This document shows, piece after piece, positions 38,874 to 47,214 of a stretch of 64,000 nt of DNA. The stretch is from Celeribacter baekdonensis B30. Its GTDB lineage: Bacteria; Pseudomonadota; Alphaproteobacteria; Rhodobacterales; Rhodobacteraceae. The notes below the pieces were generated by a model. That model was not told the DNA's origin. It did no database searches and was given only the letters and a program-made list of their open reading frames with translations. Both the position numbers and the translations under genes were made by a program. Each line of letters starts with the position of its first letter. Positions within the stretch are counted from its first letter, which is position 1. Location of the stretch: the NCBI RefSeq assembly GCF_000299875.1, contig NZ_AMRK01000002.1, positions 62,001 to 126,000 of the forward strand, read 5' to 3'.

Positions 38874-39437
38874 TTACATCGCCGGCAAAAGCACCTTGTC
38901 GATCACATGGATCACACCGTTCGATTGATCAACGTCAGCGATGGTCACAGTGGCCGCGTTGCCCTGTTCGTCTTCGATCATCACCATACCGTCTTTGACC
39001 ATGGCTTTGAGCGTACAGCCGCCCACGGTCGGCACATCATGCACGCCGCCGTCATCTTCGATCATGCCCACAAGGGCTTCGGACATCACATCAGCGGCAA
39101 CCACATGGCAGGTCAGAATTTTGGTCAACTGATCTTTGTTTTCCGGCATCAAAAGCGTTTCAACCGTGCCCTCGGGCAAAGCGGCAAACGCGTCATTGGT
39201 CGGGGCGAACACGGTGAACGGACCTTCGCCAGCGAGCACATCCACGAGACCCGCAGCCTGGACAGCGGCGACCAGAGTGGTGTGATCGGCGGAGTTCACA
39301 GCGTTTTCTACGATGTTTTTCTCGGGGAACATCTCAGCGCCGCCGACCATCGGGTTTTTCATGCCATGGTCGTCCGCAAAGGCGGTGGTGGCGAGAAGAG
39401 CGGCAGTGGCAGCGGCAAAAATTGTGCGTTTCATCAT
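38874..39437 (-). CDS. Secreted fasciclin (FAS1)-domain protein
   Basis: A 187-residue exported protein. The signal peptide is '[20 protein letters not shown]' with cleavage near 'FADDHG'. One FAS1 domain fills the rest: '[20 protein letters not shown]' starts it, '[20 protein letters not shown]' is the H1 motif, '[19 protein letters not shown]' follows, and '[14 protein letters not shown]' is the closing H2 motif. FAS1 proteins often mediate adhesion or matrix interaction; the role here is unknown. GGGAGA precedes the start. It is monocistronic, upstream and divergent relative to cobS. Confidence 0.9.
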   Translation of the reverse strand: MMKRTIFAAATAALLATTAFADDHGMKNPMVGGAEMFPEKNIVENAVNSADHTTLVAAVQAAGLVDVLAGEGPFTVFAPTNDAFAALPEGTVETLLMPENKDQLTKILTCHVVAADVMSEALVGMIEDDGGVHDVPTVGGCTLKAMVKDGMVMIEDEQGNAATVTIADVDQSNGVIHVIDKVLLPAM

Positions 39438-39724
39438 AAGTCTCCCTTAAGAACACGCCCCGACCCAGTGTCGAGGTTATAAGGGGTACGGGGCGGATCA
39501 CCGCATGGATCACCACGCGCCCTTCACGTTCAGTCACACAGGCGTGAGGTGTTTTTTTGCGCCACCTGGCATTCTGAGCGCTGGCTCACGCCCCCGCGAC
39601 GCCTCGCCCCTTGCACCTGACGCGCCGATAGGGCACGAAGTCACCTAAAGCGTTTTGCCAAAGCCCTGCGAGACCGGTGTGCGGCGGAACAGTTAAGTGA
39701 ACACATAAGAAAACGGGCCGAACC

Positions 39725-40693
39725 ATGGACGCGAACGCAAAACCGACCGAAACCATTTCTGTACGCGATGTCTTTGGCATTGATACTGACATGACCGTAA
39801 AAGGCTTTGCCGAGCGCCTCGACCGCGTGCCGGACGAAGACCCGACCTATAAATTTGACCCGGATACGACGCTGGCGATTCTTGCGGGCTTTGCCCACAA
39901 CCGCCGCGTGATGATCCAGGGCTACCACGGCACCGGCAAATCGACCCATATCGAACAGGTCGCCGCCCGGCTCAACTGGCCGTCTGTGCGCGTCAACCTC
40001 GACAGCCACATCTCGCGCATTGACCTGATCGGCAAAGACGCGATCAAGCTGCGCGACGGCAAACAGGTGACCGAATTCCAAGAGGGCATTCTGCCCTGGG
40101 CCCTGCGAAACCCCTGCGCCATCGTGTTTGACGAATATGATGCGGGCCGCGCCGATGTGATGTTTGTGATCCAACGGGTGTTGGAAGCCGATGGGAAGTT
40201 GACGTTGATGGACCAAAACGAGGTGATCACCCCGCACCCGTCCTTCCGCCTCTTTGCCACCGCCAACACGGTTGGCCTTGGCGACACCACCGGGCTGTAC
40301 CACGGCACGCAACAGATCAACCAAGCGCAGATGGACCGTTGGTCTTTGGTGGCGACGTTGAATTATCTCAGCCATGACGCCGAAGCGAATATCGTTTTGG
40401 CCAAATGCCCGCATTACAACACCGAAAAAGGCCGCCGCGACATTTCGCAGATGGTGACCGTGGCCGATCTGACCCGCACCGCGTTCATGAATGGCGACCT
40501 CTCGACCGTGATGTCGCCGCGCACCGTGATCACCTGGGCGCAGAACGCCGAGATTTTCCGCAACATCGGCTATGCGTTCCGCCTCACCTTCCTCAACAAA
40601 TGCGATGAGTTGGAACGTCAGACCGTGGCGGAATTCTACCAGCGCTGTTTTGACGAAGAATTGCCGGAATCGGCGGCCTCTGTCGCAAGCTGA
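39725..40693 (+). CDS. cobS: Cobaltochelatase subunit CobS (AAA+ ATPase)
   Basis: ATPase partner in the aerobic cobaltochelatase (CobN with CobS and CobT), which inserts cobalt into hydrogenobyrinic acid a,c-diamide during vitamin B12 synthesis. It has 322 residues, full length. Walker A is '[19 protein letters not shown]' (about residues 65-83), Walker B is '[16 protein letters not shown]', and sensor-like '[19 protein letters not shown]' follows, all in the MoxR-like arrangement of CobS. The N-terminal '[20 protein letters not shown]' is typical. It ends at a terminator, and cobT, usually next door, lies 2.3 kb downstream beyond three intervening genes. Confidence 0.96.
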   Translation: MDANAKPTETISVRDVFGIDTDMTVKGFAERLDRVPDEDPTYKFDPDTTLAILAGFAHNRRVMIQGYHGTGKSTHIEQVAARLNWPSVRVNLDSHISRIDLIGKDAIKLRDGKQVTEFQEGILPWALRNPCAIVFDEYDAGRADVMFVIQRVLEADGKLTLMDQNEVITPHPSFRLFATANTVGLGDTTGLYHGTQQINQAQMDRWSLVATLNYLSHDAEANIVLAKCPHYNTEKGRRDISQMVTVADLTRTAFMNGDLSTVMSPRTVITWAQNAEIFRNIGYAFRLTFLNKCDELERQTVAEFYQRCFDEELPESAASVAS

Positions 40694-40720
40694 TAGCGCG
40701 TCTTTTAAAACATGAGACTG

Positions 40721-40752
40721 AAACGGGCCCCTCCTGGGGTCCGTTTTCTTTT
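40721..40752 (+). terminator. Rho-independent terminator after cobS
   Basis: AAACGGGCCCC (40721-40731) and GGGGTCCGTTT (40736-40746), with one wobble pair and a TCCT loop, are followed by TCTTTTG, 28 bp after the cobS stop. Confidence 0.88.
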
Positions 40753-40812
40753 GTCCGTATGGAGGTCTTGTATGGGGGCTCTTGTCCTGTGCCGATATCT
40801 CGCTTACACAAG

Positions 40813-40836
40813 ATCGTTACGTTATAACGTAACGAT
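40813..40836 (+). promoter_or_regulatory. Probable Zur operator upstream of zinT
   Basis: A perfect 24-bp palindrome with half-site ATCGTTACGTTA (40813-40824) and its exact complement (40825-40836). The core GTTATAAC matches the alphaproteobacterial Zur-box type, and it lies 43 bp before a zinc-scavenging gene. The palindrome is seen; binding by Zur is inference. Confidence 0.8.
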
Positions 40837-40878
40837 TCCAATTCGAGTTTAACGACACAAAGAAAGAGAGTCCCACGA

Positions 40879-41547
40879 ATGCACCGCATGAGTTCGAATA
40901 CGATCACCGCACTGGCCGCCTCCATTCTGTTGATCTTCGCCACACCAACTATGGCACATGATGCCAAATCCCACGATGCAAGCCCGGAACACGCCCACAC
41001 CCATGACGTGGATCAAGACATCTACAACGGCTATTTTGAGGACTCTCAAATCAAAGATCGCCCGCTGTCCGATTGGGCCGGGGCATGGCAATCGGTCTAC
41101 CCTTACTTGCAGGACGGAACGCTTGACCCTGTGATGCAACACAAGGCCGAACAGGGCGACAAAACCGCCGACGCCTATCGCAGCTATTATGACACAGGGT
41201 ACAAAACCGATGTGGACCATATCGACATAGACGGCAACACGGTGCGCTTTGTCCGTGATGGGAAACCCCTTTCGGCCCAGTATGAAAGCGATGGCCACGA
41301 AGTCCTCACCTACGCCAAGGGAAACCGGGGCGTGCGCTACATCTTTGAGAAAACTGACGGGGATGCGGCAGCCCCAGCGTATATTCAGTTTAGCGATCAC
41401 CGAATTTCTCCCGCAAGCGCCGATCACTACCACCTCTATTGGGGCAATGACCGTGCGGCCCTCCTCAAAGAAGTGACCAACTGGCCGACATATTACCCGG
41501 CCTCAATGGATGGCGACGCGATCGTCCATGAAATGCTCGCGCACTAA
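40879..41547 (+). CDS. zinT: ZinT-family periplasmic zinc-binding protein
   Basis: A 222-residue exported protein of the ZinT (YodA) family, which captures Zn(II) in the periplasm and passes it to ZnuA under zinc limitation. A signal peptide runs to about 'TPTMAHDAKSH', followed by a His-rich segment 'HDASPEHAHTHDVDQDIYNG' that may be a zinc lure. The lipocalin-like core shows 'DRPLSDWAGAWQSVYPYLQD', 'YKTDVDHIDIDGNTVRF', 'GVRYIFEKTDGD' and 'QFSDHRISPASADHYHLYWG' with the metal-ligand His cluster. AGAGAG lies 8 nt upstream of the ATG. The perfect palindrome at 40813-40836 makes Zur repression likely. No znuABC is in the window. Confidence 0.92.
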   Translation: MHRMSSNTITALAASILLIFATPTMAHDAKSHDASPEHAHTHDVDQDIYNGYFEDSQIKDRPLSDWAGAWQSVYPYLQDGTLDPVMQHKAEQGDKTADAYRSYYDTGYKTDVDHIDIDGNTVRFVRDGKPLSAQYESDGHEVLTYAKGNRGVRYIFEKTDGDAAAPAYIQFSDHRISPASADHYHLYWGNDRAALLKEVTNWPTYYPASMDGDAIVHEMLAH

Positions 41548-41701
41548 TGGCAGCCCCATGACATAAAGCCCTCTGGCCCACATCGCGCGCATCGCGGTGT
41601 GGGCGTTCAGAGACCGGCCTTGACACAAACCAGATCACCTCATCAAACGTATATACGTCCGATAGACAAAAATGGCTTGTCACGACTCGCCTGTCGCGCT
41701 T

Positions 41702-41716
41702 ACGTTATTGTAACGT
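41702..41716 (+). promoter_or_regulatory. Second Zur-like palindrome
   Basis: ACGTTA-TTG-TAACGT is a palindrome with 6-bp perfect arms; together with the preceding TT it shares TTACGTTAT with the zinT operator. It ends 20 bp before the start of the small secreted-protein gene at 41737, an operator-like position. Confidence 0.55.
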
Positions 41717-41736
41717 TTTTGCGACAAATTGAGGCT

Positions 41737-42156
41737 ATGACACAGAGAGTCCACAGAGTTATCCACAGGCAAGCCCGCACATCCCTTGCCACCATGAGCG
41801 CCCTTTTGAGCGCGCTCAGCCTCTGTGTTGCGGCCCCGGTTCAGGCCCTGCCTGCCACCTCCTCCCCCCTCGCCCGCGATTTCGCCTATTGTGCCGGACG
41901 GCTGTCCGCCGAGGCGCAACACCGCGAAGACCAAAGCCTCAATGAGCTTAAACACGCCATGCAGGAACTTTTGGCCGCCGTGATCGCCCCCGAAGAGGCC
42001 GAGGCCTACGAAGAATTGCGCTTGGCCGGTCATGTGGCGCAAAGCGAACTTTTGGCGCTGTCGCGGTTTTCCTTTGACCAAGGCGAGGCGGACCGCGCCA
42101 GACAACTTGCCCAAGACAGCATTCGCCACTGCCGCGCCATGCTTTTGGGCGCATGA
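41737..42156 (+). CDS. Small secreted protein of unknown function, possibly zinc-regulated
   Basis: A 139-residue protein that I do not recognise. It begins with a basic region ('MTQRVHRVIHRQARTS'), then a hydrophobic stretch 'MSALLSALSLCVAAPVQA' giving a probable signal peptide with cleavage near 'VQALPA'. The mature part is helical and has two Cys residues ('FAYCAGRLSAE' near its start and 'SIRHCRAMLLGA' at its end) that could form a disulfide. GAGG sits very close to the ATG at 41737; an internal Met before the hydrophobic run is an alternative start. It follows zinT by 190 bp, and a Zur-like palindrome lies just upstream, so zinc-dependent expression is a reasonable inference. Confidence 0.65.
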   Translation: MTQRVHRVIHRQARTSLATMSALLSALSLCVAAPVQALPATSSPLARDFAYCAGRLSAEAQHREDQSLNELKHAMQELLAAVIAPEEAEAYEELRLAGHVAQSELLALSRFSFDQGEADRARQLAQDSIRHCRAMLLGA

Positions 42157-42180
42157 TCCAAGACTGAATCCGGGCATGAA

Positions 42181-42205
42181 AAAGGCCCGCAACACGCGAG
42201 CCTTT
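42181..42205. terminator. Possible shared terminator between convergent genes
   Basis: AAAGGCCCGC (42181-42190) and GCGAGCCTTT (42196-42205) pair with one mismatch around AACAC. It lies between the small secreted-protein gene and the convergent FMN reductase gene. Confidence 0.65.
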
Positions 42206-42228
42206 CCCAAACATTTCAAAACCTTGGA

Positions 42229-42822
42229 TTAACGCGCCGCTTTGGTCGCCTTGGTCCACCAGGCCAAATCGCCCAGCATGGCGGTGACGGATGGCAGGAT
42301 GTTGGCTTCGATCTCCGACATTTCGGCATTGGCGCCCAGAGGTGAGACTTTGAAAAAATCCGAACCGGAAATATAAACGGCGGCGCGCACCGGCACCATC
42401 GACAGGTTGATCGTCACGGCGCGCAAATGTTCGACCGCACGGGCCGCACCGACCGAGCCATAGCCAAAGACGGCGGCGGGTTTGCGCACCCATTCCTTGC
42501 CAGCTTGATCCAACGCGTTTTTCAACGAAGCCGGGATCGAGGAGTTGTATTCCGGGGTGACGAAAATATAGCCATCAAATTCGGCCATTTTTTCCTGCCA
42601 TGTCACGGCTTTTGCGTCCGCGGACGGCATCCACAGGTTAGAGGCCATTTCGTTGAACATCGGCAACGCATAGTCTTTCAGATCGACCAGTTCGAAGTCG
42701 AGATCGGTGCTGATCTCTTTGGCTTTTTCCAAAAGCCAGTTTGCCGGTTTATCGGCAAAACGGGCATCGCGGGTGGAACCAATGATGATGGCGATTTTCG
42801 GATTAGACTGCGGGGTGGTCAT
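42229..42822 (-). CDS. NADPH-dependent FMN reductase-family flavoprotein
   Basis: A 197-residue flavodoxin-like protein. 'KIAIIIGSTRDARFADKPAN' forms the phosphate-binding loop for FMN, 'LPMFNEMASNLWMP' follows the second strand, and 'GYIFVTPEYNSSIPASLKNA' is the signature of the NADPH-dependent FMN reductase/azoreductase group. 'AVFGYGSVGAARAVEHLR' continues the fold. The physiological electron acceptor (flavin, quinone, azo compound, chromate) cannot be told. AGGAG lies 6 nt before the ATG. It is divergent from cobT with about 200 bp between them. Confidence 0.9.
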   Translation of the reverse strand: MTTPQSNPKIAIIIGSTRDARFADKPANWLLEKAKEISTDLDFELVDLKDYALPMFNEMASNLWMPSADAKAVTWQEKMAEFDGYIFVTPEYNSSIPASLKNALDQAGKEWVRKPAAVFGYGSVGAARAVEHLRAVTINLSMVPVRAAVYISGSDFFKVSPLGANAEMSEIEANILPSVTAMLGDLAWWTKATKAAR

Positions 42823-43019
42823 GGGGAACTCCTGTTCTGAGCGCGGGGGATAAGGGGGAGGAAAGGTCCGCGGCTTTGAGGCCTACATAAATTCGCACCC
42901 ACAACGACTTCAATCCAAATATATGTGCGCCATCGCGCAATTCCTGTGCAAACACATATGCCCCCTGTGTCGCATGTCTTTCTCTTGCCCGACCTGCGCG
43001 CGCATGATTTAACGAGCGC

Positions 43020-44894
43020 ATGAACAAGCCCTCTGATAACCCTGCCGATCCGTTCAAAAAGGCGCTGGCCGAAGCCACAAAAGTGCTCGCCAACGATGCG
43101 GAGCTGACGATCACCTATTCGATGGACCCCTCTGGTCTGTCGGGCGATACCGTGCGCCTGCCGCAAGTGTCGCGGCGGATGACCAAAGACGAAGTGTTGA
43201 TCGCGCGCGGCACCGCCGATGCGCTGGCTCTGCGTCACAAATTTCACGACCAACCGACGTTCCAACGCTACGCGCCACAGGGTCAGATGGCGTTTGAGAT
43301 TTACGACGCCCTGGAAACCGCGCGCTGTGAGGCGGCGGGAGCGCGGCACATGCCCGGCACGGCCAAAAACATCAATGCCAAAATCGGCAATGAGGCAATG
43401 CGCCGTGGCTATGATGGCATCACCAAACGTGAAGACGCGCCTTTGGCACAGGCCATGGGCTATTACCTGCGCGAATTGTCCACCGGGCGTGAACTGCCAA
43501 AAGGCGCAGACACGGTTTTGAATCTGTGGCGCGATTTCATTGAGGGTCAGACTCAGGGCACATTCGAGGATATTGGCGATCTGTTGGAAGATCAGCGCGG
43601 CTTTGCCCGTCTGGCGCGGCGCGTGATCGAAGAGCTGGGATACGGCGACCAATTGGGCGACGACCCCGACGCGACCGATCCCGAAGACGATCAATCCGCC
43701 GAAACCGACGAGCAAGAAGAAGAGGCCGAGTCCACCGGCGAAGAGCAGGACAGCTCGGACGAGGAAGAGGCCAGCCCCGAGAGCGCGCAGGACGAACAGC
43801 AGGACATGCAAGAGGCCTCGATGTCCTCCGATGACATGGCCGAAGATGAGTTTTCGGATGAGGTCGAGCTGCCGCAAGATGAGGCCGAGGTCGAACCACC
43901 GCAACCCGCGCCCTATTCCGACGCCGATCCGAATTACCAAGTGTTTTCCACCGCCAACGATGAAGAGATCGCCGCCGAAGATTTGGCCGAACCGGCTGAA
44001 TTGGAACGCCTGCGCGCCTATTTGGATCAACAGTTGGAACCGCTCAAAGGGGCTGTGTCGCGCCTGGCCAACAAACTGCAACGCCGCCTTCAGGCGCAAC
44101 AAAACCGCTCATGGGAATTTGACCGCGAGGAGGGGATTTTGGACGCTGGCCGCTTGGCCCGTGTGATCGCCAACCCCACCACGCCATTGTCCTTCAAGGT
44201 CGAAAAAGACACCGAATTCCGCGACACGGTGGTGACGCTCCTGCTCGACAACTCCGGCTCTATGCGCGGTCGTCCGATCTCGATCGCGGCGATCTGTGCC
44301 GATGTCTTGGCGCGCACGCTGGAGCGTTGCAACGTCAAGGTTGAGGTGCTGGGCTTTACCACCCGCGCGTGGAAGGGCGGATTGGCGCGCGAAGCGTGGC
44401 TGGCCGCTGGGCGTCCGGCGCAACCCGGCCGTTTGAACGATCTGCGCCACATCATCTACAAATCTGCCGACGCGCCGATGCGCCGGACACGGGCCAATTT
44501 GGGCCTGATGATGAAAGAGGGCCTGTTGAAAGAAAACATCGACGGCGAGGCGCTTGAATGGGCGCATCGGCGGATGATGGGACGGCCTGAAGCGCGTAAA
44601 ATCCTCATGGTGATCTCGGATGGGGCACCGGTGGATGACAGCACGCTGTCGGTCAACCCGGCCAATTACCTTGAAAAACACCTGCGCGATGTGATCGGCA
44701 TGATCGAGAAACGCAAACAGGTTGAACTTTTGGCCATCGGCATCGGCCATGACGTCACGCGCTATTATGATCGCGCCGTGACTATTACCGATGTCGAACA
44801 ATTGGCGGGCGCGATGACCGAACAACTGGCTTCTCTGTTTGACAGCGACCCGCGCGCCCGCGCACGGGTGATGGGCATCCGCCGCGCGTCCTAA
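43020..44894 (+). CDS. cobT: Cobaltochelatase subunit CobT (VWA domain)
   Basis: Second accessory subunit of the aerobic cobaltochelatase, forming a ring complex with CobS. It has 624 residues, normal for CobT. The N-terminal domain ('[20 protein letters not shown]') is followed by a long acidic linker at about residues 220-310 rich in Glu/Asp ('[19 protein letters not shown]'), then the VWA domain with the MIDAS motif '[20 protein letters not shown]' (about residues 406-425) and a second metal-site segment '[18 protein letters not shown]'. The start has only a weak ribosome-binding site. It is separated from cobS by zinT, a small secreted-protein gene and an FMN reductase. Confidence 0.96.
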   Translation: MNKPSDNPADPFKKALAEATKVLANDAELTITYSMDPSGLSGDTVRLPQVSRRMTKDEVLIARGTADALALRHKFHDQPTFQRYAPQGQMAFEIYDALETARCEAAGARHMPGTAKNINAKIGNEAMRRGYDGITKREDAPLAQAMGYYLRELSTGRELPKGADTVLNLWRDFIEGQTQGTFEDIGDLLEDQRGFARLARRVIEELGYGDQLGDDPDATDPEDDQSAETDEQEEEAESTGEEQDSSDEEEASPESAQDEQQDMQEASMSSDDMAEDEFSDEVELPQDEAEVEPPQPAPYSDADPNYQVFSTANDEEIAAEDLAEPAELERLRAYLDQQLEPLKGAVSRLANKLQRRLQAQQNRSWEFDREEGILDAGRLARVIANPTTPLSFKVEKDTEFRDTVVTLLLDNSGSMRGRPISIAAICADVLARTLERCNVKVEVLGFTTRAWKGGLAREAWLAAGRPAQPGRLNDLRHIIYKSADAPMRRTRANLGLMMKEGLLKENIDGEALEWAHRRMMGRPEARKILMVISDGAPVDDSTLSVNPANYLEKHLRDVIGMIEKRKQVELLAIGIGHDVTRYYDRAVTITDVEQLAGAMTEQLASLFDSDPRARARVMGIRRAS

Positions 44895-44957
44895 GACCTG
44901 CGGCGCCGATCTGCGCGCACCAAATGATTATTTTAAATAGAAAAGGCACATGGCACC

Positions 44958-46751
44958 ATGTTCCAGAGCTTTGACGTGACCTCTCGCCCTGACCAAGCCG
45001 CCCCGCGCGTCACCGCCCTGCGCGCCGCAATGGTGGACGCCGGATTGGACGCCTTTATCGTGCCGCGTGGCGACGCCCATCAGGGCGAATATGTTGCGCC
45101 CTGTGATGAACGTTTGGCGTGGTTGACCGGGTTCACCGGGTCGGCGGGCTTTGCCGTGATCCTGCGTGACCGCGCGGTGATGTTCACCGATGGCCGCTAC
45201 ACGGTTCAGGTGCGCGCTCAATGCGATCCGGCAGTGTTTGATTTCGTCGCCTGGCCGCAGACCAGCCTTGGCGCATGGTTGAAAGAGACGGATGCGGAAA
45301 AGATCGGTTTTGACCCTTGGCTGCACACGATCCGCGAGATCGACGGGCTGCGCCGCACGCTCTCCGACACGCCAAAAGAGATGGTGGCGACGGTCAATCT
45401 TGTCGACAAAATCTGGCCCGACCGGCCAGAACGTGGGATGTCACCCGTGAGTGTACACCCCTTTGAACTGGCCGGCAAAACCTCCGAGGAAAAGTTTACT
45501 GAGATTGGTGCGGCCGTGAAAAAGGCCGGGGCTGAGGTGGTGGTGCTCACCCTGCCTGACAGCCTGTGTTGGCTGTTGAACATCCGCGGCACGGATATTG
45601 CGCATAATCCGGTGGTGCAGGCCTTTGGAATTTTGACCACTACAGGCGACACGGGCGGTAAGCTGACCCTGTTTGACGCCGCGGAAAAATACGCCCATCT
45701 CGGCCCCGATCCACGCATCACGATCGAGCCACGCGAGGGTTTCGCCGCCGCGCTTGGGGCGCTGCAAGGTCCGGTGTTGGTCGATCCCGGCACAGCCCCC
45801 CATGCGGTCAAAACCATGATGTCGGAGGCGGAGATCATCGAGGGCGATGACCCCTGTATCCTGCCGAAAGCCTGCAAAACCGAGGCGGAAATCAAGGGGA
45901 TGCGCGAGGCGCATCTGCGCGATGGCGCGGCGATGGTGGAGTTTCTGTGCTGGCTCTCCGAGCAAATGCCCGAAGACCTGACCGAGATCGAAGTGGTCAA
46001 ACAGCTTGAGGCCTGTCGCGCCGCCACCAACCAACTCAAAGAGATTTCTTTTGATACGATTTGTGGTGCCGGGCCGAATGGCGCGATTGTCCATTACCGT
46101 GTGACCGAAGACACCAACCGCGCGCTCAAACGCGGTGAATTGTTGCTGGTGGACAGTGGCGGCCAGTACCAAGACGGCACCACCGACATCACCCGCACCG
46201 TCGCGCTTGGCGATGTGGCGGGCGAAGAGCGGGTGAGTTTTACTGCGGTGCTTCAGGGCATGATCGCGATCTCAACCGCGCGCTTTCCGCGCGATGTGTC
46301 GGGCGGGCATCTGGACGCTTTGGCGCGTGCGCCATTGTGGCGGATGGGGCGCGATTATGATCACGGCACCGGCCACGGCGTTGGCGCATTTCTGTCCGTC
46401 CACGAAGGCCCGCAACGCATTTCACGCAGCTCAACCTTGGCGCTGCGCGAGGGGATGATCCTCTCGAATGAACCCGGCTATTATCGCGAAGGCGCTTACG
46501 GCATCCGCATCGAAAACCTGATTGTGGTGCGCCCCGCCGCTGAAATTTCAGGCGCCGATGATCGCGACATGTTGGCGTTTGAGACCCTGACCTTTGTCCC
46601 GATTGATCGCTCGTTGATTCTGGTCGATGAATTGGCGCCATGGGAGCGCGATTGGCTCAATGACTATCACGCCGAGGTCTGGGACAAGATCGCGCCGCGT
46701 GTGTCAGAGACGGCCCGCGACTGGCTGCGACATGCGGTTGCACCCGTCTGA
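44958..46751 (+). CDS. pepP: Xaa-Pro aminopeptidase (aminopeptidase P, M24B)
   Basis: A 597-residue metallopeptidase that removes the N-terminal residue from peptides with proline second. It has the long three-domain layout of cytosolic APP1-type enzymes: two creatinase-like N-terminal domains ('FIVPRGDAHQGEYV', 'MFTDGRYTVQVRAQ') and a pita-bread catalytic domain with the five metal ligands in 'LLLVDSGGQYQDGTTDITRT' (two Asp), 'DHGTGHGVGAFLSVHEGPQ' (His), 'ILSNEPGYYREGAYGIRIEN' (Glu, Glu). The ATG at 44958 is chosen; the nearer ATG at 44950 is in another frame. It follows cobT by 63 bp, possibly by co-transcription. The symbol is a family-level name. Confidence 0.93.
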   Translation: MFQSFDVTSRPDQAAPRVTALRAAMVDAGLDAFIVPRGDAHQGEYVAPCDERLAWLTGFTGSAGFAVILRDRAVMFTDGRYTVQVRAQCDPAVFDFVAWPQTSLGAWLKETDAEKIGFDPWLHTIREIDGLRRTLSDTPKEMVATVNLVDKIWPDRPERGMSPVSVHPFELAGKTSEEKFTEIGAAVKKAGAEVVVLTLPDSLCWLLNIRGTDIAHNPVVQAFGILTTTGDTGGKLTLFDAAEKYAHLGPDPRITIEPREGFAAALGALQGPVLVDPGTAPHAVKTMMSEAEIIEGDDPCILPKACKTEAEIKGMREAHLRDGAAMVEFLCWLSEQMPEDLTEIEVVKQLEACRAATNQLKEISFDTICGAGPNGAIVHYRVTEDTNRALKRGELLLVDSGGQYQDGTTDITRTVALGDVAGEERVSFTAVLQGMIAISTARFPRDVSGGHLDALARAPLWRMGRDYDHGTGHGVGAFLSVHEGPQRISRSSTLALREGMILSNEPGYYREGAYGIRIENLIVVRPAAEISGADDRDMLAFETLTFVPIDRSLILVDELAPWERDWLNDYHAEVWDKIAPRVSETARDWLRHAVAPV

Positions 46752-46811
46752 CATATACCTGTCGCAAGAAGCCTGATAAGGTCTGCGAAAATCAACAGAG
46801 GGATACGAGAC

Positions 46812-47153
46812 ATGCCAGATCATATCAAGATCCGCACAGCCCCGGGGACCTATGTGGTTCGAGCGGGCGGTGCCGTTTTGGGCGAAACATCGCGGGCTTT
46901 GGAACTGAGCGAAGGGGACTATCCGCCGGTGATTTATTTCCCGCGTGAAGACCTTGCGATGGCGTTTTTGGACAAGACCGACACCGTCTCCGTCTGCCCG
47001 TTCAAAGGCGAGGCCACCTATTATGCGATCCACACGAAATCCGTGGTGATTGCCGATGCGGCATGGTCCTATGAGGACCCGAAACCGCTCGTCTCCGGCC
47101 TCAAAGACTATATCGCCTTTTATCCGCGAAAAGCCGCTGTCGAACAGCTTTAA
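46812..47153 (+). CDS. DUF427 domain protein
   Basis: A 113-residue cytoplasmic protein of the DUF427 family, small beta-rich proteins of unknown function. 'GGAVLGETSRALELSEGDYP', 'VIYFPREDLAMAFL', 'SVCPFKGEATYY' and 'AAWSYEDPKPLVSGLKDYIA' with 'FYPRKAAV' are the family hallmarks, including the conserved 'CPFKG' and 'AWSYE-P'. GAGGG and GAG lie upstream of the ATG. It is 60 bp downstream of pepP on the same strand and ends at a shared terminator with the ClC gene. Confidence 0.9.
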   Translation: MPDHIKIRTAPGTYVVRAGGAVLGETSRALELSEGDYPPVIYFPREDLAMAFLDKTDTVSVCPFKGEATYYAIHTKSVVIADAAWSYEDPKPLVSGLKDYIAFYPRKAAVEQL

Positions 47154-47183
47154 GCCCCAATTTCATCACAAAAACCATTGTAG

Positions 47184-47210
47184 AAACGCAGGCTTTCGGG
47201 CCTGCGTTTT
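47184..47210. terminator. Bidirectional terminator between DUF427 and ClC genes
   Basis: AAACGCAGGC (47184-47193) and GCCTGCGTTT (47200-47209) form a perfect 10-bp stem with a TTTCGG loop, between convergent genes. Confidence 0.92.
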
Positions 47211-47214
47211 CGCT

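Noticed and set aside
38904-38940. TTGATCAA in the fasciclin gene as an FNR-type site
   Set aside because: It lies inside the coding region near the 3' end, and the FNR consensus needs a four-base spacer.
39438-39724. Possible cobalamin riboswitch upstream of cobS
   Set aside because: No B12-box-like sequence or multi-helix arrangement could be recognised in this spacer.
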